Notes: generated by a model not told the origin, from the letters alone. Positions 36,729 to 45,818 are shown, counted from the first letter of the stretch. The stretch: DNA of 64,000 nucleotides from Hornefia porci (GCF_001940235.1 NZ_MJIE01000001.1:1054001-1118000); one strand, 5' to 3'. Program-made: numbers and translations.

Positions 36729-37877
36729 TTACACAAAAATCGCCATGATACTGTTGGAAATATCGATTCCGCGTTCCGAAAGACGGATCACATCGCCCTC
36801 CTCCAGCAGCAGACCCTCTTCAAAATATTCCTTCAGATATCCGCGCCGGCTGCCGTAAACCTCCCAGAACTCCCGGCCGAACCGCCGGGCGAAATCCGAC
36901 TTGCGGATCCCTTCTGTTTTTCTCAGACCCGTGAACACGTATTCACCCGTACTGTCCGCAAAATCATTCTCGTGATACTCCTCCCGGGGCTTTTCCGTCC
37001 ACCGCGTCCCGTTCATGAAGGATGAGGCGCTGTCCCCGATTCCCAGGTATTCTCCGAACGACCAGTACTTCAGATTGTGACGGCACCGCATGCCCGGCTT
37101 CGCCATGTTGGAAATCTCATAATGCTCGTAGCCGGCCCGCCGCATTGCCGCAATCGCGGCGTGATACATGGCGCGGTCCGTTTCCTCGGGCACAAAATCA
37201 AGTTCGCCGTTCATATACGCCTCGTAAAACGGAGTGTCCTCTTCAATCTGCAGACTGTAAAAGGAAATGTGCTCCGGATCTAAGCCGACGACCCGGTCCA
37301 CCGTATCCATCCACTGCTCCATGCTCTGTCCGGGCACCGCAAACATGATATCCAGATTGATGTTCCGGAAGCCTGCTTTCCGCGCCAGCCGGTACGCCTC
37401 CACCGCTTCACCGGCGCTGTGAATCCGGCCCAGCGTATGCAGGATTCCGTCGTCCAGAGACTGAACGCCCATCGACAGACGGTTCACTCCGGCCGCACGC
37501 CAGCGCCTCAGGTTTCGGAGATTCACAGTGTCCGGATTCGCCTCCAGTGTCACCTCTGCGTCCGAGGACAAAACAAAGTGCTCACGCACAGCCCCCAGTA
37601 CCGCCTCAACGCCGGCGGCGGGCATCATGCTCGGAGTTCCGCCGCCGATGAAGACACTGTCCGCCACATACTGCCTGCGGTACATCGCGCCCTTCTCCGC
37701 GATTTCTGCGATTAATTTCCATATATACTGTTCTATCGCCCTCCCGGAATCCGGGGAGTCCTCTGCCGCCCGGGAATAAAATCCGCAGTAGCGGCACCTG
37801 CTCCGGCAGAATGGGATATGAATGTAGATTCCAAGAGCTTTCTTCCTGTTATCTGCTTCGTTATTTGTTGTCATCAT
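36729..37877 (-). CDS. hemW: Radical SAM protein HemW (HemN-like)
   Basis: A 382-residue radical SAM protein. The cluster motif is [15 protein letters not shown] (C24, C28, C31), followed by [11 protein letters not shown] and LGVQSL-type blocks ([12 protein letters not shown]). HemW is thought to be a haem chaperone, not the coproporphyrinogen oxidase; the lack of the HemN N-terminal extension and the usual lepA neighbour support HemW. It overlaps the lepA end by 17 bases. Confidence 0.93.
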   Translation of the reverse strand: MMTTNNEADNRKKALGIYIHIPFCRSRCRYCGFYSRAAEDSPDSGRAIEQYIWKLIAEIAEKGAMYRRQYVADSVFIGGGTPSMMPAAGVEAVLGAVREHFVLSSDAEVTLEANPDTVNLRNLRRWRAAGVNRLSMGVQSLDDGILHTLGRIHSAGEAVEAYRLARKAGFRNINLDIMFAVPGQSMEQWMDTVDRVVGLDPEHISFYSLQIEEDTPFYEAYMNGELDFVPEETDRAMYHAAIAAMRRAGYEHYEISNMAKPGMRCRHNLKYWSFGEYLGIGDSASSFMNGTRWTEKPREEYHENDFADSTGEYVFTGLRKTEGIRKSDFARRFGREFWEVYGSRRGYLKEYFEEGLLLEEGDVIRLSERGIDISNSIMAIFV

Positions 37878-39669
37878 ATTTCAGAACCGCCGTGAACGCC
37901 TCCTGCGGCACCTCCACCTTTCCGAACTGGCGCATTCTTTTCTTTCCTTCCTTCTGTTTCTCCAGAAGCTTCTTCTTTCTGGAAATGTCTCCGCCATAGC
38001 ACTTCGCGATTACATCCTTGCGATAGGCCTTGACCGTTTCCCGGGCGATGACCTTCTGTCCGACCGCCGCCTGGATGGGCACCTCGAACTGATGCATCGG
38101 GATGATCTCCTTCAGCTTCTCGCAGACGAAACGGCCTCTCTGATAGGCCTCCGATTCATGCACAATCATGGAAAACGCATCCACCAGTTCTTTGTTCAGT
38201 AGCACGTCAAGCTTCACCAGCTGCGACCGCTCGTAGCGGATAAATTCGTAATCCAGCGAGCCGTAGCCGCGGGTCTTCGACTTCAGCGCGTCGAAGAAAT
38301 CATAGATTACCTCGTTCAGGGGAAGCTCGTAGTGGATGTCCACCCGCTCTGTCGTGATATAGTCCATTCCCAGCATCTTTCCCCTGCGCTGCTGGCACAG
38401 CTCCATGATGGCGCCCACATATTCTTTTGGTATCATGATGTCCGCCTTGACGATAGGCTCTTCTATATGATCGATTTCAGAAGGATCCGGCAGGTTGGTG
38501 GGGTTCTGGATCATCCGCACGGAGCCGTCTGTCATCACGACTTTGTACACGACGCTCGGCGACGTCGTCACGACGGAAAGGTTGAATTCCCGTTCCAGCC
38601 GCTCCACGATGATCTCCATATGAAGAAGTCCCAGAAAGCCGCACCTGAATCCGAAGCCCAGCGCCGTCGAGGTCTCCGGCTCGAACAGAAAGGCCGCGTC
38701 GTTCACCTGCAGCTTTTCCAGCGCGTCCTTGACCGGTTCGTATTTTTCGCCCTCTGCCGGGTAAATACCGCAGTATACCATGGACTGAATCTGCTTGTAC
38801 CCAGGAAGAGCCTCCTCTGTCGGGTCATCGTCCAGCGTGACGGTATCTCCCACACGGGCGTCCTTCACCTGTTTGATGCTGGCACAGATATATCCGACGT
38901 CTCCCGCCCGCAGCCATTTGGTGGGAACGTGTCCGGGCGCCATGACGCCCACTTCTGTCACCTCGTATTTCTTTTCTGTGCTCATCAGGCGGATCATATC
39001 GCCGACCCGGACGATTCCGTCGAAGATCCTCACGAAAATCACAACGCCCTTGTAGTTGTCGTAAACTGAATCAAAGATCAGAGCCTTCAGCTTTCCGTTT
39101 TCGTCACCTGACGGAGCGGGTATCTTCTCCACGATCTGCTCCAGAAGACTGTCGATGCCGATACCCTCCTTCGCCGACACCAGCGGCGCATCCTCCGCGT
39201 CGATGCCGATCATGTCCTCAATCTCCTTCTTCGCCTCCTCCGGCCGGGCGGAGGCAAGATCGATTTTGTTCAGGCAGGGCAGAATCTCCAGATCCTCGTC
39301 CAGCGCGAGATAGACATTCCCCATGGTCTGCGCCTCCACGCCCTGGGTCGCGTCCACCACAAGCACCGCTCCCTCGCAGGCCGCAAGGCTCCTGGACACC
39401 TCATACGTAAAATCCACGTGTCCCGGCGTGTCGATCAGATTGAACACATACTCGTTACCGTCCTTCGCCTTATATACAAGCCGCGTGGTCTGAAGCTTGA
39501 TGGTGATTCCCCGTTCCCGTTCCAGATCCATGTTGTCGAGAAACTGCTCCTTCATATCACGGTGCGCGACCAGTCCGGTATTCTCGATAATCCGGTCCGC
39601 CAGCGTGGATTTGCCGTGATCAATGTGAGCGATAATGCTGAAATTCCTGATATATTTCTGATAATCCAT
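37861..39669 (-). CDS. lepA: Elongation factor 4 (LepA)
   Basis: A 602-residue ribosome-bound GTPase. The GTPase motifs are [21 protein letters not shown] and NKIDL. The LepA-specific C-terminus ([21 protein letters not shown]) is complete. It is thought to act in ribosome assembly or back-translocation. AAAGGAACGGAG precedes the start. It is followed by hemW and glpK. Confidence 0.98.
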   Translation of the reverse strand: MDYQKYIRNFSIIAHIDHGKSTLADRIIENTGLVAHRDMKEQFLDNMDLERERGITIKLQTTRLVYKAKDGNEYVFNLIDTPGHVDFTYEVSRSLAACEGAVLVVDATQGVEAQTMGNVYLALDEDLEILPCLNKIDLASARPEEAKKEIEDMIGIDAEDAPLVSAKEGIGIDSLLEQIVEKIPAPSGDENGKLKALIFDSVYDNYKGVVIFVRIFDGIVRVGDMIRLMSTEKKYEVTEVGVMAPGHVPTKWLRAGDVGYICASIKQVKDARVGDTVTLDDDPTEEALPGYKQIQSMVYCGIYPAEGEKYEPVKDALEKLQVNDAAFLFEPETSTALGFGFRCGFLGLLHMEIIVERLEREFNLSVVTTSPSVVYKVVMTDGSVRMIQNPTNLPDPSEIDHIEEPIVKADIMIPKEYVGAIMELCQQRRGKMLGMDYITTERVDIHYELPLNEVIYDFFDALKSKTRGYGSLDYEFIRYERSQLVKLDVLLNKELVDAFSMIVHESEAYQRGRFVCEKLKEIIPMHQFEVPIQAAVGQKVIARETVKAYRKDVIAKCYGGDISRKKKLLEKQKEGKKRMRQFGKVEVPQEAFTAVLKYDDNK

Positions 39670-39786
39670 ACTCCGTTCCTTTATATTCCTGTATATCTGT
39701 TTCGTATTCCTTTTACGCCTTTATTCTGCCTGTGACTGTCTCCGCACCCGTCAGATCCGGCGGGACTTGATCTTAACAGGCAGATA

Positions 39787-40401
39787 CTATTTAATCAGGT
39801 ACGCCTTCTGCGCCACCTCCTGCCGGTACTGGCCGAACACCACGAGATTCAGCATGTCGTTTTTCTTTAATTCCCCGATGTCAAACACAAAGGTGCTCTC
39901 CGGTTCATTCTTCTTCGCGGTCTGCCGGTATTTTCTGCGGTCGACCATGACAGATACCGTATCTCCCCTGCGGATGTTATGCACTCTGACCGCAATCCTG
40001 CTGCTTCCCGCCTCATATTTCCCCGAACTTATCCAGGTTTTCGGCAGCACTTTGCCCGGTTGCTCAAAGTTTAGGATGCCGGACCGGAACTGCACGGTGT
40101 ACTTTGTTCCCGCGGAGGCCTTCTCGATTTCCGGAATGCGGAAATGACCCTCCTCATCGGCTCTGGCCCGGTACACATCGCCGCCTATCCTCAGATTCAC
40201 AGAAGCGCCGGCGCCCGTAAGCCCTACTGCGGTATTTGTTCCCTCCCGCAGCTCCGCCACCGACGCCGCCTTAAACAAGGCCAGCTCTCCGGAGGACCGC
40301 CGATGGTCGAGATGCGACCGCAGCCCCAGCAGACCTGTGAAGAGCGCCAGACATAAAACCACTATAATAACGGCACGTTTTCGGATGCCATTCTGTTTCA
40401 T
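39787..40401 (-). CDS. Membrane-anchored secreted protein of unknown function
   Basis: A 204-residue protein. An N-terminal hydrophobic segment (about 10-27) after basic residues acts as a signal anchor; the rest is beta-rich, with a carboxypeptidase-regulatory-like stretch (GTNTAVGLTGAGASVNLRIGGDVYRARADEEGHFRIPE) suggesting an Ig-like surface domain. No catalytic motif is recognised. A TATAAT -10 lies at 40442-40447 on the minus strand, and GGAGAAAG precedes the start. It occupies the position where gpr and spoIIP stand in spore formers. Confidence 0.65.
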   Translation of the reverse strand: MKQNGIRKRAVIIVVLCLALFTGLLGLRSHLDHRRSSGELALFKAASVAELREGTNTAVGLTGAGASVNLRIGGDVYRARADEEGHFRIPEIEKASAGTKYTVQFRSGILNFEQPGKVLPKTWISSGKYEAGSSRIAVRVHNIRRGDTVSVMVDRRKYRQTAKKNEPESTFVFDIGELKKNDMLNLVVFGQYRQEVAQKAYLIK

Positions 40402-40593
40402 TCACTTTCTCCATTCATTTCTGTTTTCTGCAATACGTTAGATTATATCACAAAGAGCAGTTCACCGAAAGACACCCGTGCGCACAAAATTATGTAAAAT
40501 CGGCCGCGAAGCCTGCGCAGAAGCGGAGTTTCAGTCTGCGCAAAAGGCGCTGCAAAATGTTCCGCGAAATCATGCATAAATTGTAAAAAAACC

Positions 40594-40622
40594 TTGAAAT
40601 GTGTGCGCTGCTAATGTATACT
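40594..40622 (+). promoter_or_regulatory. rpsT promoter
   Basis: TTGAAA (40594-40599) and TATACT (40617-40622) lie 17 bp apart; the start codon is 55 bp downstream. The rest of the 40402-40593 gap holds nothing recognisable except the minus-strand -10 noted for its neighbour. Confidence 0.8.
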
Positions 40623-40676
40623 AGTTGTTGCGAATTTACGTAAACGATTGCTGAATTAGATAGTGGGGTGAAAATT

Positions 40677-40949
40677 ATGGCAAATATCAAATCCGCAAAA
40701 AAAAGAATCAAGGTTATTGACAAGAAGACAGCTCAGAACAGACGAATCAAAGAGAACCTGAAGAAAATTCTCAAGGATTACAACCAGACGCTGGCTTCAG
40801 GCGACTTAGAGGCAGCAGCAGAGAAAAGGACGCTTGCAGAAAAGGCTCTGAAAAAGGCCGCTTCCAGGCATACCATTTCCAAGCAGTCCGCCAACAGAAA
40901 GGTCTCCCAGATAACCCGGAAACTGAACGCAGCGAAGGCTGCAGAATAA
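40677..40949 (+). CDS. rpsT: 30S ribosomal protein S20
   Basis: A 90-residue S20: MANIKSAKKRIKVIDKKTAQNRRIKENLKK, almost wholly helical and basic. It binds 16S rRNA early in assembly. The start at 40677 is the family start, with GGGGTG upstream; three extra codons at 40668 are unlikely. It is a single-gene unit with its own promoter and terminator, divergent from the lepA group. Confidence 0.98.
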   Translation: MANIKSAKKRIKVIDKKTAQNRRIKENLKKILKDYNQTLASGDLEAAAEKRTLAEKALKKAASRHTISKQSANRKVSQITRKLNAAKAAE

Positions 40950-40997
40950 GTCTCACCCGTCCCCACCAGTGTATAAGCTAAATACACATGAATGAGC

Positions 40998-41030
40998 AAA
41001 ACCAAGGAAGTGTCTCCCTTGGTTTTTTTA
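40998..41030 (+). terminator. rpsT terminator
   Basis: AACCAAGG pairs with CCTTGGTT (stem 41000-41007 / 41017-41024) followed by a run of seven T. Confidence 0.95.
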
Positions 41031-41113
41031 TTTCATTCATGGCCTCTGCTTTTCTCACGCTTTCCTCTCCGGCTCCGGTCTTCCGGCGGTGTTTTTGGAA
41101 ATTAACGACAAAA

Positions 41114-41150
41114 TAGGTTTTGTAGGTTAATCATTAACCCACAAAACCTA
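41114..41150. repeat. 18-bp-arm inverted repeat containing the activator palindrome
   Basis: Two 18-base arms pair around one central base with a single mismatch. The core TAGGTTAATCATTAACCCA (41123-41141) equals the putative activator site at 17323-17341 apart from its central base. No -24/-12 promoter is visible near it. Confidence 0.6.
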
Positions 41151-41199
41151 CAAACTCGCCGCGTCACAAAAAAGGTTCCGGAAAAGGGAGGGGCGCCCG

Positions 41200-41277
41200 G
41201 GCGGACCGTCTGCGCGCCCCGTCTGAGCGGACCGTCTGAGCGGACCGTCTGCGCGCCCCGTCTGAGCACCCCGTCTG
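41200..41277. repeat. 13-bp tandem repeats after the nnrE stop codon
   Basis: Six units of 13 bp, each ending CCGTCTG, run without a break to 3 bp from the nnrE stop codon. The rest of the gap 40950-41279 holds the rpsT terminator and the inverted repeat. Confidence 0.75.
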
Positions 41278-41279
41278 CG

Positions 41280-41948
41280 CTACTTCCTAAGCGCTTCGGC
41301 GATTCCGATGTCCGCAACGATTACATCGCCGAGAAAATTGGACAGGCGTCTGTGATCATGAACAGGTTTTTTCGCATGGAAGGTAATCGTATAATCCGCC
41401 ATAACGCTTTTCTCCGGTTCCTTCCAGTCGTCATAATCTCCCGGCAGTCCGCTGGGAATGTCCAGAGAGAACACATCCGCCTTCTGATAGCCGAACTTGT
41501 TGATCAGCTCCACGGCGTTCAGCCCCTCATCTTTCAGATTTCCGTGGAATCCAGTTCCGTAGATTGCGTCCACAACGACATCATATCCCCCTGTGGCGGC
41601 CGCTGCCCGGCGGTTCATGACCTCAATTCTGTCGCGAATCAGCAGGTAGTTCTTCTTCGCGTCCTCTGTCGCCGGTTCCCCCTCTACCAAAACAGCGACA
41701 ACGCTCCAGCCTGCCTCGCTCAGCCTGCGGGCGACCACAAAACCGTCTCCGCCGTTATTGCCTTTGCCGCAGAAAACCGCAGCCCTCGGCTTTTCGATGG
41801 ATTTCGGAATGTTTTCTCTTATAATTTCGGCGGCACGGGTCCCCGCATTCTCCATCATCCGGCTGTACGACAATCCGGCTGCATCCGCCGCCCTCTCCAG
41901 TTTCTTCATTTCTTCGCAGGTCACGGTTTCCTTTTCATATAATTCCAT
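41280..41948 (-). CDS. nnrE: NAD(P)H-hydrate epimerase
   Basis: A 222-residue stand-alone YjeF_N domain that epimerises damaged R-NAD(P)HX for repair. AAVFCGKGNNGGDGFVVARRL and DVVVDAIYGTGF are the family nucleotide-site blocks. The dehydratase half (NnrD), often fused, is absent here and must lie elsewhere. GGAGGG stands before the start. It is followed by tandem repeats directly after the stop codon. Confidence 0.92.
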   Translation of the reverse strand: MELYEKETVTCEEMKKLERAADAAGLSYSRMMENAGTRAAEIIRENIPKSIEKPRAAVFCGKGNNGGDGFVVARRLSEAGWSVVAVLVEGEPATEDAKKNYLLIRDRIEVMNRRAAAATGGYDVVVDAIYGTGFHGNLKDEGLNAVELINKFGYQKADVFSLDIPSGLPGDYDDWKEPEKSVMADYTITFHAKKPVHDHRRLSNFLGDVIVADIGIAEALRK

Positions 41949-42017
41949 AAGTATCCCTCCAAATCATCGAAAATTCTGTGATTAATACCTACATCATACA
42001 CCTTTTTGCGGATTCCG

Positions 42018-42309
42018 TAAACAGCGTCTGCTCGTTAAGTCCCCGTCGGACTTAACGGGCGCTGGCAGCAGCCTGTCAACAGCGCCGCGGCGCACCATCT
42101 AATGTCAGTGTGCGCCGGCAGACACTGTTTGATGCTTATGCTAAGGGATTCGGCCGTTTCCGAATCCCGCTGCCGCAGGATTTTCGGATGATACGCCTTA
42201 AAATCCTTGCGGCAGGCCACCGAATATGCTCTTTGTATTATTGATCTTTCAAGCATATTCGATGGCTGAGCATGCATTAAACAGCGTCTGCTCATTAAGC
42301 CCCCGTCGG
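42018..42309. repeat. multi-hairpin element bounded by 32-bp direct repeats
   Basis: A 32-base repeat (2 mismatches) occurs at 42018-42049 and 42278-42309; the second covers the stop codon of the histidine kinase. Between and across them lie consecutive strong stems: 42033-42042/42048-42057 (10 bp), 42088-42095/42110-42117 (8 bp), 42145-42153/42160-42168 (9 bp), 42170-42184/42200-42215 (about 15 bp, one bulge) and 42221-42230/42252-42261 (10 bp). No gene is seen in the gap 41949-42294. Confidence 0.7.
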
Positions 42310-43923
42310 CATCATCAGAACACATTTGAACAGGTCGCCGTCGATTGACACGCGGAACCGGCCTCCCATTACGGCCGCCAGATCTCTGGCGATAGCAAGT
42401 CCGAGTCCGCTGCCCTCCGTATTCCGCGCATCGTCGCCTCTGGTAAACCGGTTCATCAGCTCATCCGTATCGATATTGAGCGGCGCATCCGAAATATTTT
42501 TGACCGTCATGATACGCATGTCCGGTTCCCCCGCTTTGTGCTCCTCATCAATGTTGATGTAGACGCGGCTGCCTTCCAGCGCATATTTCCCGACATTTGT
42601 CAGCATATTTTCCATAATCCGGTAGAGCAGCCTTCCGTCTCCGAGGATCATTGCCGGCTCCTCCGGAGGAGTAAACACCACGGAGAGCTTCCTTTCCTTC
42701 AGCTGGTCCGAAAATTCTCCCAGCGCCTGTTCCGTCAGCGCTCTCAGATCAAGCGTTTCCAGAGAAACCGGGATGTCCCCGCTGGATGCTTTTGCCGCCT
42801 CGAACAGATCCTCCGTCAGCTTGTACAGACTTTTTGTCTTCTCATCGATCACCTGCAGATACTCCTCCGCATTGGGGCTGTCCAGCCCCTCATTTTCAAG
42901 AAGATCCACATAGGTAATCATCGAGGTCAGCGGCGTCCGCAGGTCGTGGGACACATTTGTGATCAGTTCCGTTTTCATCCGCTCATTCTTCAGCTCGTTT
43001 GACACCGCAATCTGCTGCGCGCCCGCAATCGAGTTGACCTTTTCCGCCAGGCGCTCGAACTCTCCGTCCCCGGGCAGATTTATTTTGTACTCCAGATTCC
43101 CCGAGGCCACCTCGGTGATCCCCTGCTTCACCGCGTCATATCTGGCAAAATATTTCGGGACGACAACAAAGATAAGTATCAGGACCGCGATCGCGCCCAC
43201 CATGGTTGCCGACACCAGCGTCAGCAGAACCAGCACGATCATCAGGTTACGATAGGTTTTCTCACTCTGAGCCAGTCCGTGATAAATTCCGACTGCCAGC
43301 CAGCCGATGAAGGTACCCTTCCAGAAGCCGCGGTTTTTCAGTTTCTTTGCAAAGGCGTGAATGATCAGCAGCTCAAACAGAGCGATCAGCGCCAGGAGAA
43401 TCACCGCAAGCGCAATCTCCATTGACGCGGAAAACAGCAGCTCCTCATCAGAAATCTCGGCATGGGTCTTAATCAGCTCCGAGTAACTGACGTTGCCGGC
43501 GCCGGTCAGAAGGCCGAGCCATCTGATGTGACGGTATGCATTCTGCAAAAGCCATCCGGCGGGGGCGCAGATACAGGCAGCGCATATTCCAAGCAGCAGA
43601 TGCGCCTCCGCGAAGATCCGATCAAACCAGGTCATGCACACACCTCCCCCTTCTTTCAGGCGCCCGCATTTCATTACGGATACTACGAGGCTGACAAAGA
43701 ATACCGCAATCCCGGCAAACAGAACCGCCCAGAACGGAGTCATCGCGTGATTCACCCGGCTCGTCGTCACTCCGAAGTCGTAAAACTGATTCTCGTTCCG
43801 AAATCTGATCATAATATCCAGGAAGACCCCGTCCGCGAAAACCGCCACAAAGGACAGAATCGCCAGCACTGATGCGACGCCGCAGACCCTCTTTCTCTCA
43901 TATCCTTCCAAATTGTTTTCCAT
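42295..43923 (-). CDS. Membrane sensor histidine kinase (VanS-like)
   Basis: A 542-residue kinase. The N-terminal half has about six hydrophobic segments, followed by a HAMP-like linker. The phospho-acceptor region is NVSHDLRTPLTSMITYVD (His about residue 320), and the ATP domain has NMLTNVGKYALEGS and EGSGLGLAIARDLA. It pairs with the response regulator about 110 bp upstream on the same strand. The signal is unknown; the many membrane spans suggest sensing in or near the membrane, as in cell-envelope stress kinases. Its stop codon lies in a repeated segment. Confidence 0.93.
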   Translation of the reverse strand: MENNLEGYERKRVCGVASVLAILSFVAVFADGVFLDIMIRFRNENQFYDFGVTTSRVNHAMTPFWAVLFAGIAVFFVSLVVSVMKCGRLKEGGGVCMTWFDRIFAEAHLLLGICAACICAPAGWLLQNAYRHIRWLGLLTGAGNVSYSELIKTHAEISDEELLFSASMEIALAVILLALIALFELLIIHAFAKKLKNRGFWKGTFIGWLAVGIYHGLAQSEKTYRNLMIVLVLLTLVSATMVGAIAVLILIFVVVPKYFARYDAVKQGITEVASGNLEYKINLPGDGEFERLAEKVNSIAGAQQIAVSNELKNERMKTELITNVSHDLRTPLTSMITYVDLLENEGLDSPNAEEYLQVIDEKTKSLYKLTEDLFEAAKASSGDIPVSLETLDLRALTEQALGEFSDQLKERKLSVVFTPPEEPAMILGDGRLLYRIMENMLTNVGKYALEGSRVYINIDEEHKAGEPDMRIMTVKNISDAPLNIDTDELMNRFTRGDDARNTEGSGLGLAIARDLAAVMGGRFRVSIDGDLFKCVLMMPTGA

Positions 43924-43963
43924 TCGTCATTTCCCCTTTCGTCAATTTTCTCTTCATTCTTTT

Positions 43964-44047
43964 CCCCCTTCAAACCTCCCGTTTCCTCCTTCAGCCTGAC
44001 GTTTACCCCCTTTCAGCCTCAGGTTTCCCCCTTCAAACCTCACGCTG
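43964..44047. repeat. four 21-bp tandem repeats at the response-regulator stop codon
   Basis: Units start at 43964, 43985, 44006 and 44027. The unit length is a multiple of three, and the fourth contains the TGA stop of the response regulator. On the minus strand each unit carries TGA followed by a GGAGG/GGGGG-like stretch, between the regulator and the kinase genes. Confidence 0.85.
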
Positions 44048-44737
44048 ATATTTCTCCACCTTGTAGCCGGTTCCCCAGACCACCTTCAGATACTGCGGGT
44101 TTCCCGGGTCGATCTCAATCTTCTCCCGGATATGACGGATATGCACCGCCACAGTATTTTCCGGGTTGTACGCCGGCTCGTCCCAGACCTTCTCGTAAAT
44201 CTGTTCGATGGAGAAAACGCGCCCCGCGTTTTTCACCAGAAACAGGAGGATCCGGTATTCCGTAGGCGTCAGTGAAACCGGTCTGCCGTCCACTTCCACG
44301 CTTTTCTTCGCATCGTCCAGAGTCAGACCGCCGCTGCGCCAGACATCGCCGGACTCTTCTTTGTGCAGGCTCCCCAGATCCGTGTACCGCCTCAGCTGCG
44401 ACTTCACCCTGGCCACCAGCTCCATGGGATTGAACGGCTTTGTCACATAGTCGTCCGCACCGACATTCAGCCCGTTGATTTTGTCATAATCCTCCGCCTT
44501 CGCCGACAGCATGATAATCGGAATGTTCTTCTCCTGCCGGATCTGCATAGTCGCCTGAATCCCATCCATGTGCGGCATCATGACATCCATCAGGATCAGG
44601 TGGATATCGTTTTTCTTTACCGCATCCAGCGCCTCAAGTCCGTCCCGGGCCTGTATCACATGATAGCCCTCATTCCTCAGATAAATCTCAATCGCCCGGG
44701 AAATCTCCCGGTCGTCGTCACAGATCAGAATGTTCAT
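44033..44737 (-). CDS. OmpR-family response regulator
   Basis: A 234-residue regulator. The receiver domain has the acidic pair in ILICDDDREI, the phospho-acceptor Asp in LILMDVMMPHMDG, and the Lys in DDYVTKPFNP. The C-terminal winged helix is PhoB/OmpR-type (SLTPTEYRILLFLVKNAGRVFS, NTVAVHIRHIREKIE). Its partner is the kinase that follows. The start at 44737 has AGGAAGCGG upstream. It ends inside the last of four tandem repeats. Confidence 0.95.
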   Translation of the reverse strand: MNILICDDDREISRAIEIYLRNEGYHVIQARDGLEALDAVKKNDIHLILMDVMMPHMDGIQATMQIRQEKNIPIIMLSAKAEDYDKINGLNVGADDYVTKPFNPMELVARVKSQLRRYTDLGSLHKEESGDVWRSGGLTLDDAKKSVEVDGRPVSLTPTEYRILLFLVKNAGRVFSIEQIYEKVWDEPAYNPENTVAVHIRHIREKIEIDPGNPQYLKVVWGTGYKVEKYQREV

Positions 44738-44765
44738 TTCCGCTTCCTTTCCTGTTTCTGACAAC

Positions 44766-44822
44766 AGTATAATAAAGAGACTTTAAGAAATTGCTGTGAA
44801 AATTCTTAGGAATTTCTTAACG
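44766..44822 (-). promoter_or_regulatory. response-regulator promoter with inverted repeats
   Basis: A TATACT -10 (44766-44771, minus) has no consensus -35. Upstream, TTAAGAAATT (44783-44792 on the plus strand) and AATTTCTTAA (44811-44820) form a separated inverted repeat with a third related half, AATTCTTAGG (44801-44810), between. This fits an autoregulated, activator-dependent promoter. Confidence 0.5.
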
Positions 44823-44844
44823 TCCCATCGTGTACCTTCTGCGT

Positions 44845-45570
44845 CTAGCGTCCGCAGCCTCCGCCGTGCCCGTGATCGTGATGGCTGCAGACGGTTTCCG
44901 GATTGTAGTCCAGAGTTCCCGCTGCCAGCGCCCGTGCAGCTTCATCCGCCGGTCCGCTTACTCCGGGGTACAAAGCGATACCCGCCTCGGCCAGGGCCGT
45001 TCTGGCTCCGCCTCCGATTCCTCCGCAGATCAGCGCGTCCACCTCCGCTTCCTTCAGGAATCCGGCCAGCGCCCCGTGTCCCGCTCCGCGGACAGGCACC
45101 ACCGTCTCTCTCCGGACAGCTCCATCCTCAATATCATAAATTTTAAACTGCTCTGTATGTCCGAAATGCTGAAATATCATTCCGTCCTCATATGCTGCCG
45201 CAAGTCTCATCGTATTACTTCCTTTCTCCGAAAAATCTGCAGGGAGATCCGGACGGCTTCCAGAAAGCCGGTAGTCGCCGCCCGAGATCCGGAGAGTTTT
45301 TCCATTCACCAGCGTATCCGCCAGCTTTCCGCGGGCGCTGTCGTAAATCGCGGTAACCGTCGTCCTCGCAACCTCCATCTGCTCCGCGCACTGCTGCTGC
45401 GTCAGCTTCTCATGGTCGATCAGACGAACAGCCTCGTATTCCTCCAGTGTCATCACAACGGTTTCCGCGATGTCGCCCGGAATTCTGTTCCCGTCTTCGT
45501 CCGTCGCCGGTGAAAACTCCCAGTAGTCCGGGAAACAGCATATTCTTCTGCATCTCTTGGGTCTCGGCAT
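44845..45570 (-). CDS. UPF0251 (DUF134) - NifX/NifB-type domain fusion protein
   Basis: A 241-residue two-domain protein. Residues 1 to about 100 form the UPF0251 helix-turn-helix (MPRPKRCRRICCFPDYWEFSP; LTQQQCAEQMEVARTTVTAIYDSARGKLADTL). About 135-225 resemble the dinitrogenase iron-molybdenum cofactor domain (MRLAAAYEDGMIFQHFGHTEQFKIYDIE). The His/Cys-rich tail CSHHDHGHGGGCGR could bind metal. A DNA-binding metal or cluster sensor is inferred. AGGGAGGAAAT stands before the start. Its upstream region carries two GACATATGTC palindromes. Confidence 0.88.
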   Translation of the reverse strand: MPRPKRCRRICCFPDYWEFSPATDEDGNRIPGDIAETVVMTLEEYEAVRLIDHEKLTQQQCAEQMEVARTTVTAIYDSARGKLADTLVNGKTLRISGGDYRLSGSRPDLPADFSEKGSNTMRLAAAYEDGMIFQHFGHTEQFKIYDIEDGAVRRETVVPVRGAGHGALAGFLKEAEVDALICGGIGGGARTALAEAGIALYPGVSGPADEAARALAAGTLDYNPETVCSHHDHGHGGGCGR

Positions 45571-45602
45571 ATTTCCTCCCTGTAAACTGCAAAAACTTTT
45601 TT

Positions 45603-45647
45603 CGACATATGTCAATAATTATACTACTCCTATTTACGACATATGTC
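45603..45647. promoter_or_regulatory. paired GACATATGTC operators
   Basis: Two copies of the perfect palindrome GACATATGTC (45603-45612 and 45638-45647), each in the context ATTGACATATGTCG on the minus strand, 35 bp apart. A minus-strand TATAAT lies between. They probably control the UPF0251-NifX gene, perhaps by its own product. Confidence 0.6.
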
Positions 45648-45678
45648 AATAACAATTCTCCGTCATCCTGTGATATAA
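45636..45678. repeat. 43-bp target-site duplication, left copy
   Basis: Identical over 43 bp to 47765-47807 on the other side of the insertion sequence; flanking bases differ at both ends. Confidence 0.9.
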
Positions 45679-45735
45679 CCCGACTTTGCCACTTGAAGAG
45701 GTAAAAACAAACTAAAAATACATAAAAAAACATTG

Positions 45736-45764
45736 AAAATCCAGTATTTCTGCTGGATTTTTTC
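45736..45764 (+). terminator. left-end terminator of the IS
   Basis: AAATCCAG pairs with CTGGATTT, followed by a T-run, just inside the left end. It blocks read-in transcription to the transposase. Confidence 0.8.
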
Positions 45765-45818
45765 TTGCGTTTGTGATATAATTATATATAGAGTTATAGG
45801 TATGTAACGGAGGTGACT

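Noticed and set aside
41200..41277. Possible CRISPR array
   Set aside because: Units are 13 bp, contiguous and without spacers; no cas genes are present.
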